DNA of 23,897 bases from JANMMJ01 sp964543235 (lineage in GTDB: Bacteria > Pseudomonadota > Alphaproteobacteria > Rhizobiales > Aestuariivirgaceae): NCBI GenBank assembly GCA_964543235.1, contig CAZIXE010000055.1, positions 1-23,897 of the forward strand, read 5' to 3'. The translations under genes were made by a program, and so were the position numbers. Below, piece by piece: positions 1-8,131 of the stretch. The number at the start of each line of letters is the position of its first letter. Position 1 is the first letter of the stretch. The notes below the pieces were generated by a model. It saw nothing but the letters and a program-made list of their open reading frames with translations. It searched no databases and was not told the origin of the DNA.

Positions 1-25
1 TGATTCCACTTTGGCGCATCATGCA

Positions 26-292
26 CTAGGCACGCTTCCGACCGCGGGGCTTCAGTGCCGAAGGATCCAGCAGTTCGTGCAGGGGTACGATGAAATAGCG
101 GGCATGGGCATTGTCAATGGTTTCGCGCGCCTTGGCGTTCCATGCCCGCATGGCCTGCTCATAGTCCGCAAAGACGCCGACGATATCCAGATGCGCGACA
201 TCCCTGAAATGCACACCCGCAAGGTCTTCCAGCTCACCACCGAACACCAGATGCAACAGCTGTTTGGCCCGCCGGGCCGGTTTCTTCGCCAT
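26..292 (-). CDS. DUF4170 family small protein
   Basis: This is an 88-residue protein with the look of the short DUF4170 family of alphaproteobacteria: QLLHLVFGGEL near the start, then FRDVAHLDIVGVFADY and a C-terminal DNAHARYFIVPLHELLDP. Its function is unknown. I place the start at the ATG at 292 (MAKKPARR). It lies one base after the stop of the upstream phosphatase gene, and a GGGTGA stretch just before it could serve as a weak ribosome binding site. A GTG three codons further upstream (301) would overlap that gene. No signal peptide or membrane segment is visible. It is the last gene of the ubiA-pmbA-phosphatase run. Family assignment is from recalled sequence pattern. Confidence 0.75.
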   Translation of the reverse strand: MAKKPARRAKQLLHLVFGGELEDLAGVHFRDVAHLDIVGVFADYEQAMRAWNAKARETIDNAHARYFIVPLHELLDPSALKPRGRKRA

Positions 293-293
293 A

Positions 294-1088
294 CTAGTCA
301 CCCATCGCGGAAACGATCATCCGATGCAGGGCCAGGTTTGCAGCAACCATGCCACGCTGCCAGGTCTTCTGGCCATTGTAGGCGTAGAGCTTGCCATCCA
401 GGCCCGTTACCGTGCCGCCTGCTTCATGCAGGATCAAGTCGCCCGCAGCAAGGTCCCAATCATTCTTGTTGCCGGTGGAAACAGCGGCGTCATAGGCACC
501 TTGCGCGACCAGGCACAAGCGCAACGCCAGAGGGATGTCGGTGCCGATTTGCGGCTCGACGCAGCCGTGTCGCGCCAGTGATCGCAACGCCCCTCGGCTT
601 CCAACCACCATGGCGCAGTCGAGAGCGGGGTGCAATCCTGCGGCGATGGACTTTCCGTTGAGAACCGCGCCTGCGCCGAGTGAGGCCTCATAGAGCTGCT
701 CGGTGACCGGCCGGTAGACGACGCCACAGACCGGGCGGCGGTCGTGCACCAGCGCCACTGCAATGCACCATTCGTCGCTGCCATTGACGAATGAACGGGT
801 GCCATCGATCGGATCGGCGATCCAAATCGTGCGGGCATTGCGGCGATCGGGACTTTCCGGCGACTCCTCCGACAACCAGCCGTATGACGGCCGCTGCGTC
901 TGAAGCCGCGTCCGCAGCAAGGCATCGACTGCCAAATCGGCCTCGGTCACTGGCGTGCCATCCGGTTTCGTCCAGTTCCGGACGCGCTGGCGAAAGAGGG
1001 TCAGCGCCAGCGCACCCGCCTCGCGCACAGCCTCGACCAGCAGGCGAACATCACGCCGGTCAACCGGCAGTGTTTCAGGCTCCGGCAA
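294..1088 (-). CDS. inositol monophosphatase family protein (CysQ/IMPase-like)
   Basis: This 264-residue protein belongs to the Mg/Li-dependent phosphatase superfamily that hydrolyses inositol phosphates or 3'-phosphoadenosine 5'-phosphate. The metal-binding signatures are in order: WLSEES (about residues 71-76), DPIDGTRSF (92-100) with Asp92 and Asp95, and WDLAAGD with Asp212. The exact substrate cannot be told; CysQ-type PAP phosphatase and histidinol-phosphatase-like members look alike. The predicted start is TTG at 1088. It is supported by GAGGG eight bases upstream (1097-1101), and the reading frame has a stop just before it. The start overlaps the end of pmbA by 14 bp, so translation is probably coupled. 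Val21 (GTG) is the next possible start but would cut into the first helix. Confidence 0.85.
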   Translation of the reverse strand: MPEPETLPVDRRDVRLLVEAVREAGALALTLFRQRVRNWTKPDGTPVTEADLAVDALLRTRLQTQRPSYGWLSEESPESPDRRNARTIWIADPIDGTRSFVNGSDEWCIAVALVHDRRPVCGVVYRPVTEQLYEASLGAGAVLNGKSIAAGLHPALDCAMVVGSRGALRSLARHGCVEPQIGTDIPLALRLCLVAQGAYDAAVSTGNKNDWDLAAGDLILHEAGGTVTGLDGKLYAYNGQKTWQRGMVAANLALHRMIVSAMGD

Positions 1089-2412
1089 TGGTCATACCCT
1101 CGACACATACAGTTGGCGCATTGGTGGAGCCGCGAAATTCCAGGTCGTCTGCAGGCGTCAGATGGGCAAACATGCTGCGAAGATTGCCGGCAATGGTGAT
1201 CTCGGCGACCGGATAGGCGAGTTCGCCGTTCTCGATCCAGAAGCCGGCGGCACCGCGGCTGTAGTCACCGGTTACCATGTTGACGCCCATGCCAATGAGC
1301 TCGGTGACATAGACGCCCGACTTGAGCCCGGCGATCAGGGCATCCGGGCTGACGCTGCCAGCGGCCATATAGACATTGGTCGATGAGGGGCCGGGCGGCG
1401 ACGAGGTGCTGCGCGCGGCGTGTCCCGTCGATTGCAGACCAAGCTGGCGGGCCGAACGCAAATCCAAAAGCCAGCTCATCAGCGTGCCCGAGTCGATCAG
1501 TTTCAGCTTCCGCCCGGCAATGCCCTCGCCATCGAACGGCCGTGACGCGTGGCCGCGCGGCAGGTGGGGATCGTCGATGATGTCCACACCGGCCGGGAAA
1601 ACCGGCGTGTGCAGGGCATCCAGCAGATAGCTGGACTTGCGGGCAATGGCACTGCCGAGCACGGCGGATACGAGATGTCCAACCAGGCTCGCGGCGACGC
1701 GGCGATCATAAACGACCGGGGCGGCCTGCGATCTGATCTTGCGGGGATGCAGGCGCCTGACCGCCCGCTCGCCGGCGATGCGGCCAACCTCCTCAGGCGG
1801 CTTGAGGTCCGCGGGGTGGATGGCCGAGGTGTACTCATAGTCGCGCTCCATGGCCGTGCCCTCGCCGGCGATGGCGGACATGCTGAGTGCGGTGGAGGTG
1901 CGGATGAAGCTTCCAGAAAAGCCTGCGGAGGTCACAAGAGCAATTTCGCGGCGTGCGGCGGAGGCGCCGCTGCCCGACGAGCGCGTCACACCGGGCACGG
2001 CAAGGGCTGCCGCCTCGGCTGCCCGCGACCAGTCTTCCAGGGTCGCCGCCCCGGGAAGATCAGGGGCGGCCAGATCAAGACCCGTGGGAGGCGGAGCGGA
2101 TGGCTGCGGCGGCGCCAGGCCGGCAAAGGGATCGGGAGGCGCGGCGCTTGCCATGCTGATCGCCATGGCGGCCAGCCGATCCAGCCCTTCGGCATCCAGG
2201 ACGCTCCCCGAAACGACAGCGGACGACTCGCCGACAAAGACCCGCAGGCCGGCCTCGCGCGATTCGGCCTGTTCGAGCTTTTCGACTCTTCCCTCCTGCA
2301 CCGCAACTTCCGTTTCAAACCGATTGACGGCGACGGCATCGGCAGCGTCAGCACCCCTGGCGCGGGCCCGCGCTACGAGGTCGGCAGCAAGATCAATCAA
2401 GGCAACGCTCAT
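1075..2412 (-). CDS. pmbA: TldD/PmbA family protein, PmbA (TldE) type
   Basis: The 445-residue product matches the PmbA/TldE half of the TldD-TldE protease pair, which processes small peptides such as microcin B17 precursors and affects toxin/antitoxin turnover. Recognisable stretches are ADAVAVNRFETEVAVQEGRVEKLEQAES at the N-terminus, GLRVFVGESSAVVSGS, and the C-terminal GAAGFWIENGELAYPVAEITIAGNL and GMTIAGA. It lacks the HExxxH zinc motif of TldD, as expected for the PmbA partner; tldD is not in the window. The ATG at 2412 overlaps the ubiA stop in an ATGA arrangement, and its end overlaps the phosphatase start, so it is the middle of an operon. Cytoplasmic. Confidence 0.9.
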   Translation of the reverse strand: MSVALIDLAADLVARARARGADAADAVAVNRFETEVAVQEGRVEKLEQAESREAGLRVFVGESSAVVSGSVLDAEGLDRLAAMAISMASAAPPDPFAGLAPPQPSAPPPTGLDLAAPDLPGAATLEDWSRAAEAAALAVPGVTRSSGSGASAARREIALVTSAGFSGSFIRTSTALSMSAIAGEGTAMERDYEYTSAIHPADLKPPEEVGRIAGERAVRRLHPRKIRSQAAPVVYDRRVAASLVGHLVSAVLGSAIARKSSYLLDALHTPVFPAGVDIIDDPHLPRGHASRPFDGEGIAGRKLKLIDSGTLMSWLLDLRSARQLGLQSTGHAARSTSSPPGPSSTNVYMAAGSVSPDALIAGLKSGVYVTELIGMGVNMVTGDYSRGAAGFWIENGELAYPVAEITIAGNLRSMFAHLTPADDLEFRGSTNAPTVCVEGMTIAGA

Positions 2413-3347
2413 GACAGGAGGCTATCGAGAAGAAGTCCGGCGAGAAGGATCAATCCAAATTCACGATTGCTACGGAACAGCAGCAGGCAGCGCTGCGGAT
2501 CCGCGATATCCAGCCGCGATACCTGCCAGGCGGCGTGAAGGGCCGCTCCGGCCACACCGATATGGGCCGGCAACCCCGCCCCTGCAAGCCAGAGACTGGC
2601 ATCGATCAGGATCAAAGCCAATGCAAAGAAGCCGGCAATCCACTGGACGGAGCGGTCGCCAAACCTGAGGGCGGTCGAGCGGACACCGATTAGTGCATCG
2701 TCTTCGCGATCCTGGTGGGCATAGATGGTATCGTAGGCCAAGGTCCAGGCCACGCCGCCGGCATAGAGGAGCACCGGCGGCCAGGCGAGGCCGGCGGTGA
2801 CGGCCGTCCAGCCGACGAGCGCTCCCCAATTGAAGGCCAGGCCCAGGAACAGCTGCGGCCAGTCGGTGACGCGCTTCATGAATGGATAGACCGCCACGAC
2901 GAGGAGCGACGCCGCACCGAGGACCACCGTGTAGCGGTTGAACTGCAGCAGCACGACAAGGCCTATCAGGCAGAGGCCCACCAGGAAGACAGCCGCCGAC
3001 AGGACGCTGACCTGCCCGGAAGGAATGGGGCGCGATCGCGTACGTTCCACGGCGGCGTCAAAGTCACGGTCGACGATGTCGTTGAGCGTGCAACCGGCGC
3101 CGCGCATGACGACGGCGCCGACCAGGAACAGCAACGCGTACCACGAGTCCGGAATGCCGCCGCCGGCGGACCTCGTAGCCAGCGACAGCGACCACCAGCA
3201 AGGCAGCAACAGCAACCACCAGCCGATCGGCCTGTCGAGGCGCGCCAGCCGGGCATACGGCCTGACGTGGCGCGGCAGATGCCGATCCACCCAGTGGCCC
3301 TGCACCGCATCGGCGACCCGACCGCCGTTCATATCCGAGCTATGCAT
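2409..3347 (-). CDS. ubiA: 4-hydroxybenzoate polyprenyltransferase UbiA
   Basis: UbiA transfers a polyprenyl chain to 4-hydroxybenzoate in ubiquinone synthesis and is an inner-membrane protein. The 312-residue product has both aspartate-rich motifs of the family. The first is NDIVDRDFD (Asn89, Asp90, Asp93, Asp97) followed by RTRSRPIPSGQ. The second is YDTIYAHQDREDD (about residues 205-217) followed by GVRSTALRFG. Hydrophobic helices alternate through the rest, for example WWLLLLPCWWSLSLA and VVLGAASLLVVAVYPFM. Length is typical. The ATG at 3347 gives the longest product; Met6 (3332) is an alternative, and neither has a clear ribosome binding site. It heads the minus-strand operon and is divergent from glcF. 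Confidence 0.92.
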   Translation of the reverse strand: MHSSDMNGGRVADAVQGHWVDRHLPRHVRPYARLARLDRPIGWWLLLLPCWWSLSLATRSAGGGIPDSWYALLFLVGAVVMRGAGCTLNDIVDRDFDAAVERTRSRPIPSGQVSVLSAAVFLVGLCLIGLVVLLQFNRYTVVLGAASLLVVAVYPFMKRVTDWPQLFLGLAFNWGALVGWTAVTAGLAWPPVLLYAGGVAWTLAYDTIYAHQDREDDALIGVRSTALRFGDRSVQWIAGFFALALILIDASLWLAGAGLPAHIGVAGAALHAAWQVSRLDIADPQRCLLLFRSNREFGLILLAGLLLDSLLS

Positions 3348-3520
3348 GGCCGTTGTGTTAGCTTAAAGCTTCGGCAGTGAACAGGTACCGCGGGCGTGGG
3401 GTGCAGGGGTACGGCCGAGGAGTGCGGCAGGATAAAATGATCGGCGAATTTCAAGGGCTATCGCGCGCAGCCCGCCGGGCCGACCGGGCGCATCACCAGC
3501 GGGCGGGGTGACAGCCGATC

Positions 3521-4837
3521 ATGCAGACGGCTTTCACGCCCGAGCAGCTCAGCGATCCGCGGATCGCCGCGGCCAACAGCATTCTCCGGTCCTGCGTCCA
3601 TTGCGGATTCTGCACGGCAACCTGTCCAACCTATGTCCTGCTTGGCGATGAGCTCGACAGCCCAAGGGGGCGCATCTACCTGATCAAGAACATGCTTGAG
3701 AAGGGCGAGGCCGCAACAGCCGAGACGGTCAAGCACATCGACCGTTGCCTGTCCTGCCTCGCGTGCATGTCAACCTGCCCATCGGGCGTGCACTACATGC
3801 ATCTTGTCGATACCGCCCGGGCCCATATCGAAGCAACCTATCGCCGGCCGGTGCCGGAACGATGGCTGCGGAAGCTCCTCGCCTTCATCCTGCCCCGGCC
3901 TCACGTGTTCCGGCTGGCGCTGGCCGGCGGCCGGCTTGCCAGGCCGTTGCTTGGGGTGGCAGAGGCCGTCGGGCTGCCGCAGATTGCGGCCCTCCTCGGG
4001 CTGGTCCCCGCGCGGCTGCCGCGGCCTGTGACTGCTGGCCGACCGGGACTCTATCCGGCGATCGGGACCAGAAGGGGGCGAGTGGCCCTGCTGATGGGCT
4101 GTGTGCAATCCGTGCTCGATCCCGAGATCAACGCCGCCGCACTTCGGCTGCTGCAGCGGCTCGGCTATGACGTCATGATCGCCGGCGACGAAAGCTGCTG
4201 CGGGGCGCTCACCCAGCATATGGGCATGGAGCAAGACGCGCTCACGCGTGCGCGCCGCAACATCGACCAGTGGATGGAAGCGGAGATCGAGGCGGTCGTG
4301 ATCACCGCTTCCGGCTGCGGGACAACCATCAAGGATTACGGCTACATGCTGCGGCTGGACGCGGCCTATGCTGGGAAGGCAGCGGCGATCAGCGCCAAGG
4401 CCCGGGATATCACCGAGTTTCTTGCCGGGCGCCTGCCTGGACGGGCGGCGGTGCCGCGGGGCATACGCGTTGCCTACCACTCGGCCTGTTCGATGCAGCA
4501 CGGGCAGAACATCACCACCCTTCCCCAGCAGCTGCTGCGCGCGGCCGGCTTCGAGGTCGTGGATATACCGGAAGGACATCTGTGCTGCGGTTCAGCCGGC
4601 GTCTACAACATCCTGCAGCCGGCGATTGCCAGACGCCTGCGCGCGCGAAAGATCGCGAACATCATGACGCTTGAGCCCGATGTCATCGCCACCGGCAATA
4701 TCGGCTGCATGACCCAGCTGGCCGGCGGCACAGCCATTCCCGTCGTGCATACGGTGCAGCTGCTGGACTGGGCGTATGGCGGCGACAAGCCGCCGGCGTT
4801 CATCGACGCTCGATCAGGATCGCACGGAAATCGTTGA
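3521..4837 (+). CDS. glcF: glycolate oxidase iron-sulfur subunit GlcF
   Basis: GlcF is the electron-transfer subunit of glycolate oxidase (glycolate to glyoxylate). The 438-residue product starts MQTAFTPEQL and carries two 4Fe-4S motifs: CVHCGFCTATCP (Cys25, 28, 31, 35) and CLSCLACMSTCP (Cys76, 79, 82, 86). Two later cysteine-rich CCG domains follow, with DESCCGALTQHMG and HLCCGSAGVYN. LGDELDSPRGRIYLIK is typical of GlcF. An in-frame TGA at 3509-3511 fixes the ATG at 3521 as the first start. The partner subunits glcD and glcE, normally just upstream, are absent: only 173 bp separate it from ubiA. Its 3' end overlaps the convergent glycerate kinase by 38 bp. Confidence 0.93.
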   Translation: MQTAFTPEQLSDPRIAAANSILRSCVHCGFCTATCPTYVLLGDELDSPRGRIYLIKNMLEKGEAATAETVKHIDRCLSCLACMSTCPSGVHYMHLVDTARAHIEATYRRPVPERWLRKLLAFILPRPHVFRLALAGGRLARPLLGVAEAVGLPQIAALLGLVPARLPRPVTAGRPGLYPAIGTRRGRVALLMGCVQSVLDPEINAAALRLLQRLGYDVMIAGDESCCGALTQHMGMEQDALTRARRNIDQWMEAEIEAVVITASGCGTTIKDYGYMLRLDAAYAGKAAAISAKARDITEFLAGRLPGRAAVPRGIRVAYHSACSMQHGQNITTLPQQLLRAAGFEVVDIPEGHLCCGSAGVYNILQPAIARRLRARKIANIMTLEPDVIATGNIGCMTQLAGGTAIPVVHTVQLLDWAYGGDKPPAFIDARSGSHGNR

Positions 4838-6086
4838 CATTGGTCCTGGTCGGGCCGGTGATGACGAGATCGTCCAGCTTCGCAAAGAAGCTGTAAGCAT
4901 CGTTATCGCCGAGAAGCGCCTGGGCGTCGATTCCCAGAGCTTCGGCGCGCGCCAGGGTGTCAGGGACCACGAATGCGCCGGCATTGTCCTCCGAGCCGTC
5001 GATGCCATCGGTGTCACAGGCAATGGCCGAGATGCGCCGATCGCCGGCCAGCGCGATGGCAAGTGCCAGGGCATATTCGGCATTGCGGCCGCCACGGCCA
5101 CGGCCCGCAACTGTGACGGTCGTTTCGCCGCCCGAGAGAATGACGGCAGGGCCGGCGGTGGAACGCGCCAGCGAGGCGTGCTCCCCAGCCACGAGGCGGG
5201 CTTCGCCTTCGATCCGGTCGCCGAGATCGATGACGTTGTAGCCCCGTGACCGGGCGAGGCCGGCGGCAGCGGCCAGAGACTGGGCAGGCGCTGCGATAAT
5301 TGTGGTGATCGCCCGAGCCAGGCGCGGATCGCCAGGCTTGGGCGTTTCCGCCGCCGGCGACCGGAGATGGTCCAGGACCTGCTGCGGCAGCTTGAGGCCA
5401 TAGCGGGTGATGATCGCCAGCGCCTCTTCCCGCGTCGTCGGATCGGGAACCGTCGGCCCCGACGCGACAATGGCCGGATCGTCGCCGGGCACGTCGGAGA
5501 TGACCAGCGACACGACCTGGGCGGGGTGAGCAGCGGCGGCAAGGCGTCCCCCCTTCAGCGCCGAGAGGTGCTTGCGAACGCAGTTCATTTCGCTGATGGG
5601 CGCGCCACAGGCCAGAAGCTGGCGGTTCACCTCGCGCTTGTCGTCAAGGGTCAGGCCCGGCGCGGGGGCGGCAAGCAGGGCAGACCCGCCGCCCGATATG
5701 AGGCACAGAACGAGATCGTCCTTTGTCAGCCCCTGGACAAGCCGGACCATCCGCTGGGCCGCGTCGCGGCCACGCGCATCGGGAACCGGGTGAGCGGCCT
5801 CGACGATCTCGATCTGCCGGCAAGGGGCGGCGTGGCCGTATCGGGTAATGACAAGGCCCGACACTTCGCCAGGCCAATGCGCCTCCACGGCTTCTGCCAT
5901 GGCCGCAGAGGCCTTGCCCGCGCCGATCACAACCGTGCGGCCGCGCGGCGGCGGCGGCAGGTGACGGGGCACGCAAATCGCCGGATCGGCAGCAGCAACA
6001 GCGACACGAAACATGTCAAGCAACAGCCGTTTTGGCAGTTCAACGTCAGCGCCAGCGGGCCTCGGCATCTTGCGGTGCAACCTCAT
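4800..6086 (-). CDS. glycerate 2-kinase, MOFRL/DUF4147 family (historically TtuD)
   Basis: This protein probably phosphorylates D-glycerate to 2-phosphoglycerate, feeding photorespiration-like or serine-cycle carbon into glycolysis. The family has often been annotated as hydroxypyruvate reductase TtuD. The 428 residues show the N-terminal DUF4147 part, with VVIGAGKASAAM (Lys58), LISGGGSALLAAP (about 130-141), EMNCVRKHLSALKGGRLA and VISDVPGDDPAIVASGPTVPD. The C-terminal MOFRL part has ILSGGETTVTV, GRGGRNAEYALALA and CDTDGIDGSEDNAGAF. The ATG at 6086 is taken as the start; Met7 is a possible alternative. It lies 52 bp downstream of the ABC exporter gene on the same strand. Pairing with glcF suggests one glycolate-glyoxylate-glycerate route. 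Confidence 0.88.
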   Translation of the reverse strand: MRLHRKMPRPAGADVELPKRLLLDMFRVAVAAADPAICVPRHLPPPPRGRTVVIGAGKASAAMAEAVEAHWPGEVSGLVITRYGHAAPCRQIEIVEAAHPVPDARGRDAAQRMVRLVQGLTKDDLVLCLISGGGSALLAAPAPGLTLDDKREVNRQLLACGAPISEMNCVRKHLSALKGGRLAAAAHPAQVVSLVISDVPGDDPAIVASGPTVPDPTTREEALAIITRYGLKLPQQVLDHLRSPAAETPKPGDPRLARAITTIIAAPAQSLAAAAGLARSRGYNVIDLGDRIEGEARLVAGEHASLARSTAGPAVILSGGETTVTVAGRGRGGRNAEYALALAIALAGDRRISAIACDTDGIDGSEDNAGAFVVPDTLARAEALGIDAQALLGDNDAYSFFAKLDDLVITGPTRTNVNDFRAILIERR

Positions 6087-6138
6087 GTGAAGGGATGAAC
6101 GACTTCTTCTGCCATGCCGCGCGGCGCCGCGACAGGCG

Positions 6139-7857
6139 TCATTTCGCCCGTACGGTCTCGGCAGGACTCGAAGCCAGCGCCACCTTGCCGCGGGAGACGT
6201 TGTAGAGGCGGTCGGCGACGCGCGTCCAGGCCGGGCGATGGGTTATGGCAATGATGGTATATGCACCCCGCAGCCGGGCGATATTGTCGACGATCTCGCG
6301 TTCGGTATCCGGGTCGAGCGCACTGGTGACTTCGTCCAGGATCAGGACTTGTGGCCTCGTCACTAGGGCCCGCGCCAGCGATATGCGCTGCCTTTGACCG
6401 CCCGAGAACTTGCTCCCCATCTCGCCAACATCGGTGTCCTGGCCTTGAGGTAGATCAGCAACGAAGTCAGCGGCACCGGCCTGGGCAATGGCCGCCGCCA
6501 CGGCAGCATCGTCGATCGAAGCGTCCTCGAGCGTGATGTTTTCGCGAATGCTCGCATGAAACAGGCTCAACTCCTGAGGGACATAACCGATCATGCGCCG
6601 CCAGGCATGCAGATCGACTTCCTCAAGCGGCGTCCCGCCAACGAGGATGCGCCCATGGTCGGGACGGTGCAGGCCAATGAGCAAGTCAATAATGGTGGTC
6701 TTGCCCGCTCCTGATGGACCACTGAAGACGGTGATCGCGTTGGCCGGAATTTCGAAAGTCGCGTCGGTGATGACGGGAGCGGTACCGTGCGCGAACGAAA
6801 CATGTTCGAACCGGCACCCATTGGCGATGACCGGAACATGCTTGCCGGGGTTTGCCTCGTGGTTGTCATTGGCAAGTCTGATGAGCTGATCGGATCGAAT
6901 ATAGGCGCTTTCGACCTGGGCTGACTGCTGCAGGTAGCGCTGGAGCTTCGATACTATCGAAATGATCTGGAAGAAGATCACGCCACTCACCACGAGTTCG
7001 GGCAGCGTCAACTGCGTGTACCGGCTGGCGATGTAGAGGCCAATTCCGGCAGTGATGGCTACCAGGGCATCGCCTCCCTGAACCAGCCCCGCCTTGGTGA
7101 GCTCACGAGTGATGAGCGCCCGTTTCAGGCGATTCAGGATGCGCGTTATGTCGGCCAGCATCGCGCCATGCCGGTGCATGGACTTGAGCGGCTTGATGTT
7201 CGCCAGCATGTCGACCATGTGAACGGTCAGCGCCGCGGTCCTGTCTGTTTGCTTGTAGCCGGCGCGCTTGGTCAGCCTGATCAGATGCCGAAGCACCAGG
7301 GCGATGACAATGCTGGCTGCCAGCCCCATGAGCGCCAGCCGCCAGTTGATGGCCAGCGCGACAGCCGCATAGGCAACGGCCTGTACCGAATAGGCCACGA
7401 CTTGCGCCGAAAGGAGATAGGCATCGCCGGCCCGCCCGGCATCATTGCTGATGACGTTGGCAAAATGGCCACCCTTCTGCTCCGCGAAGAAGCCCCATCG
7501 CGCATCGAAGACAGCGGCAATGAGCCGCCGGCGCAGGGAGATCGCCACCCTGGCCGCGGCAATGCCGGCATACGACAAGGCGGTGAAGGACAGGAGCGCC
7601 TTGAGAACGGTGAAGCTCACCACCACGAGCACGAGATATCCGAGGGTGGACGGCAAGCCGACGGCATTCATCAGCGACGTGATCACCCCGCCGAGCGGTG
7701 AGGAACCAGAGCTGCCACCACCGGCGATGGAAGCGACGGTCGGCAGCAGGGCGCTGATGCTGGTGGCTTCGGCAACCCCGGCAAGCAAGAGGCAAAGCAG
7801 CACCGCGAACGGCCTAGTCCCCTCGGCCTTAAAGAAAATCTTTAGTGATTTCAACAT
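6139..7857 (-). CDS. type I ABC exporter, fused membrane and ATPase domains
   Basis: This 572-residue half-transporter should act as a dimer in the inner membrane, exporting a lipid, glycan or peptide driven by ATP. The first ~320 residues hold about six hydrophobic segments, for example PFAVLLCLLLAGVAEA, YLVLVVVSFTVLKALLSF and LMGLAASIVIALVL. The nucleotide-binding domain has Walker A GPSGAGKTT (380-388), a Q-loop at Gln428, signature FSGGQRQR (484-491), Walker B VLILDE (about 504-509) and the switch histidine His540. All catalytic residues are present. The N-terminal MLKSLKIFFKAEGTRPFAVLL is typical of exporters linked to polysaccharide or glycolipid loci. The substrate is not predictable; the adjacent sugar- and methyl-modifying genes make a surface glycan plausible. 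Confidence 0.9.
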   Translation of the reverse strand: MLKSLKIFFKAEGTRPFAVLLCLLLAGVAEATSISALLPTVASIAGGGSSGSSPLGGVITSLMNAVGLPSTLGYLVLVVVSFTVLKALLSFTALSYAGIAAARVAISLRRRLIAAVFDARWGFFAEQKGGHFANVISNDAGRAGDAYLLSAQVVAYSVQAVAYAAVALAINWRLALMGLAASIVIALVLRHLIRLTKRAGYKQTDRTAALTVHMVDMLANIKPLKSMHRHGAMLADITRILNRLKRALITRELTKAGLVQGGDALVAITAGIGLYIASRYTQLTLPELVVSGVIFFQIISIVSKLQRYLQQSAQVESAYIRSDQLIRLANDNHEANPGKHVPVIANGCRFEHVSFAHGTAPVITDATFEIPANAITVFSGPSGAGKTTIIDLLIGLHRPDHGRILVGGTPLEEVDLHAWRRMIGYVPQELSLFHASIRENITLEDASIDDAAVAAAIAQAGAADFVADLPQGQDTDVGEMGSKFSGGQRQRISLARALVTRPQVLILDEVTSALDPDTEREIVDNIARLRGAYTIIAITHRPAWTRVADRLYNVSRGKVALASSPAETVRAK

Positions 7858-8031
7858 CTTACTGTTACGACTTCATTCTCGGCGAATCCCGTCCCGGTAA
7901 TCGACGCGCCGATCTTGGGTTATGGCATCATGTGCTGTGCATGACCCTCGGCAGTTGCTTACACACGAAAGGCTGATGATCTCAAGCAGATTGGCCAGAA
8001 CCGGTACGCCATGCCCGAGGTTCAGGTTCGG

Positions 8032-8059
8032 TTGACGCCTTGCGTGGCATGCGATAACT
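8032..8059 (+). promoter_or_regulatory. possible promoter for the methyltransferase/kinase operon
   Basis: TTGACG (8032-8037) is followed after 15-16 bp by GATAAC/ATAACT (8053-8059), a fair match to a housekeeping -35/-10 pair. It lies about 75 bp before the first plus-strand gene of the block, in the divergent gap 7858-8131. The spacing is shorter than ideal, and alphaproteobacterial promoters are hard to call by eye. The rest of that gap shows no gene. Confidence 0.3.
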
Positions 8060-8131
8060 GCGGCGGCGAGGCGCCGGCCCGGCGCAGCCAGAAAAGAGGC
8101 GAGCGGCGCAGCGGCCCGCAGAAAGATTTGC

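Noticed and set aside
3437..3511. 24-codon open frame upstream of glcF as a leader peptide
   Set aside because: There is no ribosome binding site and no regulatory residue run or attenuator-like hairpin; its length is expected by chance.
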